Positions 26,247 to 34,391 are shown, counted from the first letter of the stretch. The stretch: DNA of 36,818 bases from Candidatus Thiodiazotropha sp. (ex Gloverina cf. vestifex) (GCA_025656435.1 JAHXHT010000001.1:1-36818); one strand, 5' to 3'. Notes: generated by a model not told the origin, from the letters alone. A program made the numbers and translations.

Positions 26247-26942
26247 ATGGGTCAGAAAGTACATCCAACTGGTATACGGCTCGGTATCGTTAAAGACTGG
26301 ACGTCTAAGTGGTATGCAGATTCAAAGCATTATGCGGATCTGCTGAATAACGATCTCGAAGTGCGTGAGTTTCTGAAAAAGCGTCTGTCACAGGCCTCAG
26401 TCAGTCGTATTCAGATTGATCGCCCAGCCAATAACGCACACATCACTGTTCATACTGCTCGCCCAGGTTTGGTGATCGGTAAGAAAGGTGAGGATATCGA
26501 TGCGTTGAGGGCTGAGGTCTCTAGCATGATGGGCGTTCCTGTCCACATGAGCATTGAAGAGATCCGCAAGCCTGAGCTTGATGCCCAGCTTGTCGCTGAA
26601 GGCATTGCTCAGCAACTGGAACGTCGTGTCATGTTCAGACGTGCCATGAAACGTTCTGTTCAAAACGCCATGCGTCTAGGTGCTGGCGGCATCAAGGTAA
26701 ATATCGGTGGCCGTTTGAATGGCGCTGAAATCGCGCGCTCGGAATGGTATCGCGAGGGTCGTGTCCCCCTGCATACACTGCGTGCCGATATCGATTACGG
26801 ATTTGCAGAAGCTAACACGACATACGGCATTATTGGTGTGAAAGCATGGATCTTCAAAGGCGAAGTCTTTGGGGATCGCGAAGAAGTGAAAGCCGAATCT
26901 AAGCCTAAAATTAAGGCTGCACCGGCGGGAAAGAGGTCGTAA
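26247..26942 (+). CDS. rpsC: 30S ribosomal protein S3
   Basis: mRNA-entry protein with helicase function together with S4 and S5. 231 residues. MGQKVHPTGIRLGIVKDW start, KH domain with RPGLVIGKKGEDIDAL, and ARSEWYREGRVPLHTLRADI. The C-terminus is a short basic tail (KIKAAPAGKRS). It is 18 bases after rplV and 3 bases before rplP. Confidence 0.99.
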   Translation: MGQKVHPTGIRLGIVKDWTSKWYADSKHYADLLNNDLEVREFLKKRLSQASVSRIQIDRPANNAHITVHTARPGLVIGKKGEDIDALRAEVSSMMGVPVHMSIEEIRKPELDAQLVAEGIAQQLERRVMFRRAMKRSVQNAMRLGAGGIKVNIGGRLNGAEIARSEWYREGRVPLHTLRADIDYGFAEANTTYGIIGVKAWIFKGEVFGDREEVKAESKPKIKAAPAGKRS

Positions 26943-26945
26943 GTC

Positions 26946-27359
26946 ATGTTACAGCCAAAACGAACAAAGTTTCGCAAGCAGCATAAGGGACGCAATCGCG
27001 GTTTGGCCTTTGCGGGTAGTGATGTCTCTTTCGGCGAGTTTGGATTGAAGTCTACGGGTCGTGGGCGAATCACAGCTCGTCAGATTGAGTCTGCTCGTCG
27101 TGCAATAACTCGACACGTCAAACGTGGTGGGAAAATCTGGATTCGTGTTTTTCCCGATAAGCCTATTACCAAGAAACCCTTGGAAGTTCGTCAGGGTAAA
27201 GGTAAGGGTAATGTTGAGTACTGGGTAGCGCAGATCCAACCTGGTCGCATGCTGTATGAAATTGAAGGAATATCCGAGGAACTGGCGCGTGAAGCATTTG
27301 CTCTTGCTTCAGCGAAGCTGCCTGTCTCCACCACCTTTGTGAAGCGGACGGTGATGTAG
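26946..27359 (+). CDS. rplP: 50S ribosomal protein L16
   Basis: Late-assembly protein at the A-site tRNA elbow. 137 residues. LQPKRTKFRKQHKGRNRG start, GKIWIRVFPDKPITKKP, and EVRQGKGKGNVEYWVAQIQP, which contains the arginine hydroxylated by RoxA (YcfD) in relatives. The stop codon shares one base with the rpmC GTG start. Confidence 0.99.
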   Translation: MLQPKRTKFRKQHKGRNRGLAFAGSDVSFGEFGLKSTGRGRITARQIESARRAITRHVKRGGKIWIRVFPDKPITKKPLEVRQGKGKGNVEYWVAQIQPGRMLYEIEGISEELAREAFALASAKLPVSTTFVKRTVM

Positions 27360-27559
27360 TGAAAGCAACAGAATTACGTCAAAAATCAAAGGATGAACTG
27401 AACACGACTCTTGATGAGTTGCTGAAAGAGCAGTTCAACCTGCGCATGCAGCGTGGAACCGGTCAATTGTCACGTCCATCCCGCATGAATGAAGTGCGAA
27501 AAGATATTGCGCGCATAAAAACTCTTATGAACGAAAAACAGTTGGGTGATGCATCATGA
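27359..27559 (+). CDS. rpmC: 50S ribosomal protein L29
   Basis: Small two-helix protein near the tunnel exit. 66 residues. KATELRQKSKDELNTTL, LLKEQFNLRMQRGTGQL and RPSRMNEVRKDIARIKTLM fit the family. The start is GTG at 27359, overlapping rplP by one base; translation probably depends on reinitiation. Confidence 0.97.
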   Translation: MKATELRQKSKDELNTTLDELLKEQFNLRMQRGTGQLSRPSRMNEVRKDIARIKTLMNEKQLGDAS

Positions 27560-27816
27560 GTGAACAGGAATCCAACAACCGTACACTGGTGGGCCAGGTG
27601 ACCAGCGATTCGATGGATAAGTCGATCACGGTTTCTGTTGAGCGCCGTGTAAAGCATCCTGTCTATGGAAAGTTTTTACGTCGTTCCACCAAGGTTCATG
27701 CACATGATGAGACAAACGAGTGTCACATTGGCGATACCGTGATGGTTGAGCAGTGCCGACCCCTGTCTAAAACCAAGACATGGCGTTTGGTGAAAGTGCT
27801 GGAGCGTGCTAGCTGA
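27556..27816 (+). CDS. rpsQ: 30S ribosomal protein S17
   Basis: OB-fold primary-binding protein of the 30S body. 86 residues. RTLVGQVTSDSMDKSITVSV, RRVKHPVYGKFLRRSTK and GDTVMVEQCRPLSKTKTWRL are typical. It starts in an ATGA overlap with rpmC. In E. coli it closes the S10 operon; here the next gene follows after 53 bases with no clear terminator. Confidence 0.98.
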   Translation: MSEQESNNRTLVGQVTSDSMDKSITVSVERRVKHPVYGKFLRRSTKVHAHDETNECHIGDTVMVEQCRPLSKTKTWRLVKVLERAS

Positions 27817-27869
27817 CATTTATTGTCAAGCAGGCGACCAATCTAACTATTTGGAATTAGGGCAATACC

Positions 27870-28238
27870 ATGATTCAGATGCAGACCAACCTCAGTGTGG
27901 CTGACAACAGCGGCGCTAAGCGCGTTCAGTGCATAAAAGTGCTTGGTGGTTCTCATCGCCGCTATGCGGGTATCGGAGACATTGTAAAAGTCAGTGTTAA
28001 AGATGCCATCCCACGCGGTAAAGTAAAAAAAGGCGATGTTTACAACGCTGTCGTTGTGCGCACAAAAAAGGGTGTTCGTCGCCCGGATGGCTCCGTTATC
28101 CGTTTTGATTCGAATGCAGCAGTATTACTCAATAATACCCTGCAGCCGATCGGCACACGTATTTTCGGCCCTGTTACCCGTGAATTAAGGAGTGAGCGCT
28201 TTATGAAAATTATTTCGCTGGCTCCAGAAGTTTTGTGA
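27870..28238 (+). CDS. rplN: 50S ribosomal protein L14
   Basis: Subunit-bridge protein. 122 residues. MIQMQTNLSVADNSGAKRVQ start, VVRTKKGVRRPDGSVIRFD, and GTRIFGPVTRELRSERFMK. First gene of the spc block. The 53-base gap before it shows no convincing promoter, so transcription from rpsQ is likely. Confidence 0.99.
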   Translation: MIQMQTNLSVADNSGAKRVQCIKVLGGSHRRYAGIGDIVKVSVKDAIPRGKVKKGDVYNAVVVRTKKGVRRPDGSVIRFDSNAAVLLNNTLQPIGTRIFGPVTRELRSERFMKIISLAPEVL

Positions 28239-28248
28239 GGCAACATAA

Positions 28249-28569
28249 ATGGCAAACAAGATAAAGAAGGGTGACGAGGTAGTCGTCATTGCAGGTAAAG
28301 ACAAGGGAAAGCGTGGAAGCGTTATCCGGATCCTGGATAATGATCGCCTAGTCGTCGAAAACGTCAATATGGCAAAAAAGCATACCAAGCCTAATCCTAA
28401 CAAGGGTGAGCCAGGTGGTATCCTTGATAAAGAAATGCCGCTGCACATTTCCAATGTGGCCCTCTACAACCCGACCACTGACAAAGGTGATCGGGTAGGC
28501 TTTAAAATTCTTGAAGACGGCAAGAAGGTTCGAGTATTCAAATCGAATCAAGAAGTCGTTGATATCTAA
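28249..28569 (+). CDS. rplX: 50S ribosomal protein L24
   Basis: Assembly-initiator protein of the 50S subunit with a KOW motif. 106 residues. KIKKGDEVVVIAGKDKGKRG (KOW), NMAKKHTKPNPNKGEPGGI and DKGDRVGFKILEDGKKVRVF. It lies 10 bases after rplN and 13 before rplE. Confidence 0.98.
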   Translation: MANKIKKGDEVVVIAGKDKGKRGSVIRILDNDRLVVENVNMAKKHTKPNPNKGEPGGILDKEMPLHISNVALYNPTTDKGDRVGFKILEDGKKVRVFKSNQEVVDI

Positions 28570-28582
28570 GGCGTGATAAGAC

Positions 28583-29122
28583 ATGGCTAGGTTACAGCAA
28601 CACTACAAAGAGACGGTTGTCCAGGATCTAATGGGCAAGTTTCAGTTTAAGAGCGTCATGCAAGTGCCAAAAATCACTAAAATCACCTTGAATATGGGTG
28701 TTGGTGAGGCAATCGGTGACAAGAAGGTTCTCGAATTCGCAGTCAACGACATGGAAAAGATTGCAGGTCAGAAAGTGGTGATCACCCATGCCCGTAAATC
28801 CATCGCTGGCTTCAAGCTCAGAGAGGGATGGCCCATAGGCTGTAAGGTGACGCTTCGTAGAGAGCAGATGTACGAATTTCTAGATCGTCTTATCAGCGTT
28901 GCCATTCCACGTATACGAGATTTCCGTGGTATGAGTGCTAAAGCATTTGATGGGCGTGGAAACTACTCTATGGGCGTCAAAGAGCAGATCATTTTCCCTG
29001 AAATTGATTACGATAAGATTGATGCACTGCGTGGTATGGACATCACGATTACTACCACGGCAAAGAACGATGAGGAAGGTCGCGCCCTCCTTGAAGCCTT
29101 TAAATTCCCTTTCAAGAGCTGA
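28583..29122 (+). CDS. rplE: 50S ribosomal protein L5
   Basis: 5S rRNA-binding protein of the central protuberance. 179 residues. YKETVVQDLMGKFQFKSVMQ, KITKITLNMGVGEAIGDKK, FRGMSAKAFDGRGNYSMGVK and FPEIDYDKIDALRGMDITI. In E. coli S8 represses the spc operon by binding around the start of this gene; I could not confirm the S8 fold here. Confidence 0.99.
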   Translation: MARLQQHYKETVVQDLMGKFQFKSVMQVPKITKITLNMGVGEAIGDKKVLEFAVNDMEKIAGQKVVITHARKSIAGFKLREGWPIGCKVTLRREQMYEFLDRLISVAIPRIRDFRGMSAKAFDGRGNYSMGVKEQIIFPEIDYDKIDALRGMDITITTTAKNDEEGRALLEAFKFPFKS

Positions 29123-29130
29123 GTTCAGAT

Positions 29131-29436
29131 ATGGCTAAAAAGAGCATGATCGCACGCGAAACAAAGCGTGCAAAAACAGCAAACCGCTTCGCCGCCAAAC
29201 GTGAAGCCCTAAAGGCTGTGATCAAAAACCCGAACAGCAGCTTTGAAGAGATCGAAAAAGCCACGCTGATGATGCAGAAGCTGCCGAGAGATGCCAGCCC
29301 GGCAAGAAAGCATAATCGCTGCAGGGTTACAGGTCGTCCTCATGGTTACTATCGTAAGTTCGGCCTCTGCCGCAATAAATTGCGTGAAGCAGCCATGCGT
29401 GGTGATGTGCCCGGTCTTGTAAAAGCAAGCTGGTAA
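29131..29436 (+). CDS. rpsN: 30S ribosomal protein S14 (zinc-independent type)
   Basis: 30S head protein. 101 residues, the long form without the paired CxxC zinc ligands; CRVTGRPHGYYRKFGLCRN keeps the S14 core. C-terminus GDVPGLVKASW matches the family. It is 8 bases after rplE. The promoter-like sequence for the next genes overlaps its last codons. Confidence 0.98.
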   Translation: MAKKSMIARETKRAKTANRFAAKREALKAVIKNPNSSFEEIEKATLMMQKLPRDASPARKHNRCRVTGRPHGYYRKFGLCRNKLREAAMRGDVPGLVKASW

Positions 29437-29445
29437 CAGTATAAT
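29417..29445 (+). promoter_or_regulatory. Candidate internal spc promoter before rpsH
   Basis: TATAAT (29440-29445) is a perfect -10 box, 17 bases from TTGTAA (29417-29422; 4 of 6 to TTGACA) inside the end of rpsN. The following TTCGCGC is GC-rich, like the str and alpha promoters of this window. It would start transcription of rpsH-rplF onward. Not known to me at this position in E. coli. Confidence 0.6.
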
Positions 29446-29456
29446 TTCGCGCTTTT

Positions 29457-29479
29457 CCGGGCTCACGTGGCCCGGTTTT
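29457..29479 (+). terminator. Terminator-like hairpin between rpsN and rpsH
   Basis: CCGGGC (29457-29462) pairs perfectly with GCCCGG (29470-29475), loop TCACGTG, followed by TTTT and, 5 bases on, TTTTTT. It may end or attenuate transcription from rpsN or from the promoter just upstream, or be a processing site. Confidence 0.6.
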
Positions 29480-29531
29480 GCTATTTTTTGGTATCGCGTC
29501 GTAAAGGCGGACTGACCTTAGGAGCTCATCA

Positions 29532-29927
29532 ATGAGTATGTCGGATCCCATCGCGGATATGCTTACACGCATCCGTAACGGACAAGCAGCTAAAAAGACA
29601 ATCGTCGAGCTGCCATCATCCAAGCAGAAGCTGGCAATCGCCAACCTCTTGAAAAAAGAAGGTTTTCTCCAGGAAGTGAACCTAAGCGACAAGGCAGCTA
29701 AACCGACCTTAGTGCTGGAGTTGCGATATTTTCAGGGTCGCCCCGTTATTGACTTGATTAAACGGGTAAGCCGTCCAGGTTTACGCGTCTACAAGGGTAG
29801 GGATGAGCTGCCTAAAGTACGTGATGGTCTCGGTGTTGCGATCATATCCACTTCAAAGGGTGTGATGACGGACCGGGCTGCTCGGGATATCGGACAGGGC
29901 GGTGAAGTCGTCGCCTTCGTCGCGTAG
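29532..29927 (+). CDS. rpsH: 30S ribosomal protein S8
   Basis: Central-domain 16S binding protein and, in enterics, repressor of the spc operon. 131 residues. SDPIADMLTRIRNGQAAKK start, VSRPGLRVYKGRDELPKV, and GLGVAIISTSKGVMTDRAAR near the C-terminus. GGAG is 7-8 bases before the ATG. The 95-base gap upstream holds the candidate promoter and hairpin. Confidence 0.98.
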   Translation: MSMSDPIADMLTRIRNGQAAKKTIVELPSSKQKLAIANLLKKEGFLQEVNLSDKAAKPTLVLELRYFQGRPVIDLIKRVSRPGLRVYKGRDELPKVRDGLGVAIISTSKGVMTDRAARDIGQGGEVVAFVA

Positions 29928-29938
29928 GGGGATTTGAA

Positions 29939-30472
29939 ATGTCACGTGTAGCAAAGAACCCTATTACACTACCGTCTGGCGTCACTATCAAGAAAGACGG
30001 CCAGTCAGTCACGATCAAAGGTCCTAAAGGCGAGTTGGGTATGGCTGTCCATCCTTCCATTGAGCTCAATGAGGAGAATAGCGCCCTGACCGTTAAGCCT
30101 TTGACTGAAGATAAACAATCCTGGGCAATGGCCGGCACCATGCGAGCGCTCGTTAACAACATGGTGACAGGTGTCACGCAGGGTTTCGAACGAAAGCTTC
30201 AGCTTGTTGGTGTGGGGTATCGTGCTCAAGCTGGTGGCAAGGCGCTTAATCTGAATCTGGGCTTTTCACATCCCATTGATTATCCGGTACCAGAGGGAAT
30301 TAGCATTGCGACTCCCTCTGCCACTGAGATCGTTGTTACCGGTAGTGACAAGCAGCGCGTTGGCCAGGTGGCCGCGGAGATCCGCGCATTTCGTCCACCG
30401 GAGCCTTATAAGGGTAAAGGTGTTCGTTACGCAGATGAGCAGGTTGTGCGTAAAGAAGCCAAGAAGAAATAG
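29939..30472 (+). CDS. rplF: 50S ribosomal protein L6
   Basis: Protein near the sarcin-ricin loop and the factor-binding site. 177 residues. MSRVAKNPITLPSGVTI start, LQLVGVGYRAQAGGKALNLN and RAFRPPEPYKGKGVRYADE. It is 11 bases after rpsH with GGGGGA upstream. Confidence 0.99.
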   Translation: MSRVAKNPITLPSGVTIKKDGQSVTIKGPKGELGMAVHPSIELNEENSALTVKPLTEDKQSWAMAGTMRALVNNMVTGVTQGFERKLQLVGVGYRAQAGGKALNLNLGFSHPIDYPVPEGISIATPSATEIVVTGSDKQRVGQVAAEIRAFRPPEPYKGKGVRYADEQVVRKEAKKK

Positions 30473-30480
30473 GTATTACG

Positions 30481-30837
30481 ATGGACAAGAAAGAATCACG
30501 TATACGTCGCGGTCGACGCACTCGGGCCAAGATTCGCGAACTGGGTGTGCACAGACTTTCTGTGTATCGTACTCCACGTCACATCTACGCACAGGTTATC
30601 AGCGCGGATGGCTCGAAGGTACTGGCTAGCGCCTCAACCCTGGACAAGGCTGTTCGAGGAGAGATCAATGGCGCGACTGGTAACGCCAGCGCAGCATCCG
30701 TTGTAGGCAAGTTTATTGCTGAACGTGCAAAAACTGCCGGTGTCGAAAGTGTTGCTTTCGATCGCTCTGGCTTCCGTTTCCACGGGCGTGTCAAAGCGCT
30801 TGCCGATGCCGCGCGTGAAGCCGGTCTTCAATTCTAA
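30481..30837 (+). CDS. rplR: 50S ribosomal protein L18
   Basis: 5S rRNA-binding protein of the central protuberance. 118 residues. RIRRGRRTRAKIRELGVHRL, YRTPRHIYAQVISADGSKVL and AFDRSGFRFHGRVKALADAA. It is 8 bases after rplF. Confidence 0.99.
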   Translation: MDKKESRIRRGRRTRAKIRELGVHRLSVYRTPRHIYAQVISADGSKVLASASTLDKAVRGEINGATGNASAASVVGKFIAERAKTAGVESVAFDRSGFRFHGRVKALADAAREAGLQF

Positions 30838-30848
30838 AGGTCAGGAAT

Positions 30849-31355
30849 ATGGCAAATTTTAATGCAAAGCCTGAAGGTGACGAGCTGCTCGAAAAGCTCA
30901 TCAATGTAAACCGGGTTGCAAAGGTGGTTAAAGGCGGCCGTCAATTTGGCTTCTCTGCACTGACAGTGGTTGGAGATGGCAAAGGTCGAGTTGGCTTCGG
31001 TACTGGTAAGGCGCGCGAAGTGCCGATTGCCATTCAAAAGGCAATGGAGACTGCTCGCAAGAATATGGTCGATGTGAAGTTGTCCGGTTCTACCCTGCAG
31101 TACCCACTCGTTGGAAGACATGGTGCTGCTAAGGTCTACATGCAGCCAGCCTCAGAAGGTACCGGCATTATCGCCGGTGGCGCCATGCGCGCTGTCTTTG
31201 AGGTGCTGGGTGTGCATAACGTTTTGGCCAAATGTATTGGTACAAATAATCCTATTAACGTAGTACGCGCCACTATTGAAGGCTTGAATAATATGACAGA
31301 CGCTGAGTCTGTTGCGCTTAAGCGCGGTAAAACTGTTGAAGAGATTCAGGGGTAA
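30849..31355 (+). CDS. rpsE: 30S ribosomal protein S5
   Basis: Fidelity protein at the mRNA entry. 168 residues. INVNRVAKVVKGGRQFGFSA (containing the loop where spectinomycin-resistance changes occur; no change is apparent), VGFGTGKAREVPIAIQKAM and GTGIIAGGAMRAVFEVLG. It is 11 bases after rplR. Confidence 0.99.
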   Translation: MANFNAKPEGDELLEKLINVNRVAKVVKGGRQFGFSALTVVGDGKGRVGFGTGKAREVPIAIQKAMETARKNMVDVKLSGSTLQYPLVGRHGAAKVYMQPASEGTGIIAGGAMRAVFEVLGVHNVLAKCIGTNNPINVVRATIEGLNNMTDAESVALKRGKTVEEIQG

Positions 31356-31358
31356 GTC

Positions 31359-31547
31359 ATGGCTGGCAAAAAAATGATCCAAGTCACCCTGGTGCGTAGT
31401 GTGAGTGGTCGCCTCAAGAGTCATAAAGCTTGTGTACATGGCCTTGGCTTACGGCGGATGCACCAGACCGTCAAAGTGGAAGATACGCCTTGTACGCGCG
31501 GTATGGTTAACAAGGTCAACTACATGGTCAAGGTCGAGGAGGCCTAA
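31359..31547 (+). CDS. rpmD: 50S ribosomal protein L30
   Basis: Small 50S protein found in most but not all bacteria. 62 residues. IQVTLVRSVSGRLKSHKACV, LGLRRMHQTVKVEDTPCTRG and NKVNYMVKVEEA. It is 3 bases after rpsE and 1 base before rplO, so coupled translation is likely. Confidence 0.98.
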   Translation: MAGKKMIQVTLVRSVSGRLKSHKACVHGLGLRRMHQTVKVEDTPCTRGMVNKVNYMVKVEEA

Positions 31548-31548
31548 C

Positions 31549-31980
31549 ATGCGACTAAATACATTACAGCCTGCCCCAGGCAGTAAGTCAGATCGTAAGC
31601 GCGTTGGTCGCGGGATCGGTAGTGGACTGGGAAAAACAGCTGGCCGCGGGCACAAAGGCCAAAAGTCACGCTCGGGCGGCTTTCATAAAGTAGGCTTTGA
31701 GGGCGGGCAGATGCCGCTTCAGCGCCGCTTGCCTAAAGTCGGATTCGTGTCTCAGGTCTCTTTGGTAACTGCTGAGGTTCGTTTGAGTGAACTCAGTAAA
31801 GTCGAAGGTGACGAAATTACTCTTGAGATGCTGAAAAAGGCAGGTGTGATCGCCAAATCGACCAAGCACGCAAAAGTCTTTGCCTCTGGCAGTGTTGATC
31901 GTGCGGTCAAGGTCATTGGCCTGCGTGTCAGCAAGGGTGCAAAAGCAGCCATTGAAGCTGCTGGTGGTTCGGTAGAATAA
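31549..31980 (+). CDS. rplO: 50S ribosomal protein L15
   Basis: Late-binding 50S assembly protein. 143 residues from ATG 31549 (MRLNTLQPAPGSKSDRKRV), with GAGGAGG upstream; the longer open frame reaching 31405 runs out of frame through rpmD and is rejected. GRGIGSGLGKTAGRGHKGQK and GFEGGQMPLQRRLPKVGF are signatures. Confidence 0.98.
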   Translation: MRLNTLQPAPGSKSDRKRVGRGIGSGLGKTAGRGHKGQKSRSGGFHKVGFEGGQMPLQRRLPKVGFVSQVSLVTAEVRLSELSKVEGDEITLEMLKKAGVIAKSTKHAKVFASGSVDRAVKVIGLRVSKGAKAAIEAAGGSVE

Positions 31981-31982
31981 TC

Positions 31983-33335
31983 ATGGCCAGTAAAGGCGCG
32001 GCAACGATGGGAGCATTGAGCGGCATGGGCCGACTGACCGAATTGCGTCAGCGACTGCTGTTCGTTGCTGGTGCGTTACTGGTTTTTCGTATCGGTACCT
32101 TTATCCCCGTTCCCGGTGTGAACCCTGTTGCGCTAGCGGCACTATTCGAACAGGCGCAAGGCTCCATTCTAGACATGTTTAACATGTTTTCTGGCGGAGC
32201 GCTGGAACGTGCCAGCCTATTCGCACTTGGTATCATGCCCTACATCTCTGCATCCATTATTATGCAGTTGATGTCTGCAGTGGTGCCCACTCTCGAACAA
32301 TTGAAAAAAGAGGGTGAGGCCGGTCGTAGAAAGATAACCCAGTACACCCGTTATGGCACTGTTGTGCTGGCCACTTTCCAGGCGGTGGGCATCTCGATTG
32401 CCCTGCAAAGCCAGACAGTTGGTGGAGAAACTGTGGTCATAAACCAAGGTGTTGGTTTTATTGTCACAGCTACCGTTTCACTGGTGACCGGAACCATGTT
32501 TCTTATGTGGTTGGGTGAGCAGATTACAGAGCGGGGTATCGGTAACGGTATCTCTATGATTATCTTCGCCGGCATAGTTGCAGGTTTACCTGCGGCAATT
32601 GGTGGTACGTTGGAACTGGCTCGAACCGGCGAAATGAATGCACTGACCATTCTCTTGTTGTTTGTACTGGCCATTGCAGTGACTGGTTTTGTCGTTTTTG
32701 TCGAAAGAGGGCAACGACGAATCACCATTAATTATGCAAAGCGTCAGCAAGGCAGAAAGATGCTGGCTGCTCAGAGCACTCACCTGCCTTTGAAGCTTAA
32801 TATGGCTGGTGTAATTCCACCAATTTTTGCATCGAGTATCATCCTTTTTCCTGCTACCCTCGGGCAGTTTTTTGGTAATACGGAAGGTACAAGATGGATT
32901 CAAGATATCTTTTCAAAGTTATCGCCTGGTGAGCCCGTTTACGTGATGGCTTACGCTGCCGCGATTATTTTCTTCTGTTTCTTTTATACGGCGTTAGTAT
33001 TCAACTCACGCGAGACTGCTGACAACCTGAAGCGATCGGGCGCTTTTATCCCAGGAATTCGCCCAGGTGAGCAGACTGCCAAGTATATCGATGGGGTCAT
33101 GTCTCGGCTGACTCTGGCAGGTGCTATCTACATCACACTGGTCTGCCTGCTGCCGGAATTTCTTATTGTCGGTTGGAATGTGCCCTTCTATTTCGGTGGT
33201 ACATCGCTACTTATCATCGTAGTGGTAGTTATGGATTTCATGGCTCAGGTGCAGGCGCATCTGATGTCACATCAATATGAAGGCTTGATGAAGAAAGCTA
33301 ATCTCAAAGGCAGTGGTGCCGGGTTGATTCGCTAA
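31983..33335 (+). CDS. secY: Preprotein translocase subunit SecY
   Basis: Pore subunit of the Sec translocon in the inner membrane. 450 residues with about ten hydrophobic segments. Visible: RIGTFIPVPGVNP (TM1), the plug/TM2 region with LGIMPYISASIIMQLM, the cytoplasmic loop KRSGAFIPGIRPGEQTAKYI and LPEFLIVGWNVPFYFGGTSL near the C-terminus. It starts 2 bases after rplO. Its partner secE is in this window at 6376. Confidence 0.99.
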   Translation: MASKGAATMGALSGMGRLTELRQRLLFVAGALLVFRIGTFIPVPGVNPVALAALFEQAQGSILDMFNMFSGGALERASLFALGIMPYISASIIMQLMSAVVPTLEQLKKEGEAGRRKITQYTRYGTVVLATFQAVGISIALQSQTVGGETVVINQGVGFIVTATVSLVTGTMFLMWLGEQITERGIGNGISMIIFAGIVAGLPAAIGGTLELARTGEMNALTILLLFVLAIAVTGFVVFVERGQRRITINYAKRQQGRKMLAAQSTHLPLKLNMAGVIPPIFASSIILFPATLGQFFGNTEGTRWIQDIFSKLSPGEPVYVMAYAAAIIFFCFFYTALVFNSRETADNLKRSGAFIPGIRPGEQTAKYIDGVMSRLTLAGAIYITLVCLLPEFLIVGWNVPFYFGGTSLLIIVVVVMDFMAQVQAHLMSHQYEGLMKKANLKGSGAGLIR

Positions 33336-33371
33336 TCAAGCGTTATTAAGACAACGACTGGAGTTGATTTC

Positions 33372-33485
33372 ATGAAAGTGCGTGCATCAGTAAAAAAGAT
33401 CTGCCGCAATTGCAAGATCGTACGTCGTAACGGCGTCGTTCGAGTGATTTGCAAAGAAGGCCGTCATAAGCAGCGCCAGGGCTGA
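33372..33485 (+). CDS. rpmJ: 50S ribosomal protein L36 (zinc-ribbon type)
   Basis: 37-residue protein, not listed among longer open frames. MKVRASVKKICRNCKIVRR start; Cys11, Cys14, Cys27 and His32 form the zinc site, so this is the zinc-binding paralog type. It ends KQRQG. ATG at 33372 has GGAG upstream (CTGGAGTTGATTTC). It lies 36 bases after secY and closes the spc block. Confidence 0.97.
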   Translation: MKVRASVKKICRNCKIVRRNGVVRVICKEGRHKQRQG

Positions 33486-33511
33486 GTGTCGAAAAATTTA
33501 TTCGCTGCGTC

Positions 33512-33540
33512 TTGATAGAGGACGCTGCGTAGAGTAATAT
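33512..33540 (+). promoter_or_regulatory. Candidate sigma70 promoter of the alpha operon
   Basis: TTGATA (33512-33517, 5 of 6), 17-base spacer, TAATAT (33535-33540, 4 of 6), followed by TGCGCG. It would give a leader of about 45 bases before rpsM, containing a short TCCC/GGGA hairpin (33549-33562). GCGTC/GACGC (33507-33511 and 33521-33525) and a direct repeat CGCTGCGT (33503-33510, 33523-33530) flank the -35 box. An S4-binding pseudoknot as in E. coli cannot be recognised by eye. Confidence 0.65.
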
Positions 33541-33592
33541 TGCGCGTTTCCCTTCGGTGGGATGCCGCTAGGGTTGTTCAGGAGACTAGAAA

Positions 33593-33949
33593 ATGGCTCG
33601 AATTGCAGGGGTCAACATTCCGGACCGTAAACATGCTGTCATCGCTTTGACTTCGATTTACGGAATCGGCCGCACACGTGCCAACGATATCTGTAAAGAG
33701 GCAGGCATCGAACCGCAGGTCAAGATACAGGAGTTGAGTGAAGACCAGATCGAATCGATTCGATCAATCATCGCTCGCTACACGCTGGAAGGTGATCTGC
33801 GTCGTGAGATCTCCATGAATATCAAGCGCTTGATGGACCTCGGTTGTAATCGCGGCATCCGACATCGTCGTGGTCTTCCGCTTCGTGGTCAGCGTACGCG
33901 GACGAATGCACGCACCCGTAAGGGACCGCGTCGCCCGATCAAGCGTTAA
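33593..33949 (+). CDS. rpsM: 30S ribosomal protein S13
   Basis: 30S head protein contacting P-site tRNA and forming intersubunit bridges. 118 residues. MARIAGVNIPDRKHAVIALT, YGIGRTRANDICKEAGI and the basic C-terminus RTRTNARTRKGPRRPIKR. AGGAG precedes the ATG. First gene of the alpha block. Confidence 0.99.
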   Translation: MARIAGVNIPDRKHAVIALTSIYGIGRTRANDICKEAGIEPQVKIQELSEDQIESIRSIIARYTLEGDLRREISMNIKRLMDLGCNRGIRHRRGLPLRGQRTRTNARTRKGPRRPIKR

Positions 33950-33985
33950 TTGAACAAATAATTTTCGAATCTGTAGGTACAGAAG

Positions 33986-34375
33986 ATGGCAAAACCCAGT
34001 AGCCGTGCCAAGAAGAAAGTAAAAAAGAGCGTAACCGATGGTGTTGCGCACATTCATGCTTCCTTCAACAACACAATCATCACTATCAGTGACCGCCAAG
34101 GTAATGCACTTGCATGGGCGACCTCTGGTGGTTCAGGATTTCGCGGATCACGGAAGAGTACGCCTTTTGCGGCTCAGGTAGCTGCAGACCGTGTAGGTCA
34201 GATGGTTAAGGAATACGGCGTAAAAAATCTGGACGTCAACGTAAAAGGCCCAGGTCCTGGACGTGAATCTGCCGTACGTGCGCTTAACAATGCTGGCTTT
34301 AAAATCACCAGCATCTCAGATGTTACGCCGATCCCACATAATGGCTGTCGTCCGCCCAAAAAGCGCCGCGTCTAA
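33986..34375 (+). CDS. rpsK: 30S ribosomal protein S11
   Basis: 30S platform protein close to the E-site mRNA. 129 residues. VTDGVAHIHASFNNTIITIS, GGSGFRGSRKSTPFAAQVAA and C-terminal TPIPHNGCRPPKKRRV. It is 36 bases after rpsM. Confidence 0.99.
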   Translation: MAKPSSRAKKKVKKSVTDGVAHIHASFNNTIITISDRQGNALAWATSGGSGFRGSRKSTPFAAQVAADRVGQMVKEYGVKNLDVNVKGPGPGRESAVRALNNAGFKITSISDVTPIPHNGCRPPKKRRV

Positions 34376-34391
34376 TTTCTGGAGTTAAATC

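Noticed and set aside
31405..31548. N-terminal extension of L15
   Set aside because: It overlaps rpmD in another frame; family alignment and the ribosome-binding site support the start at 31549.
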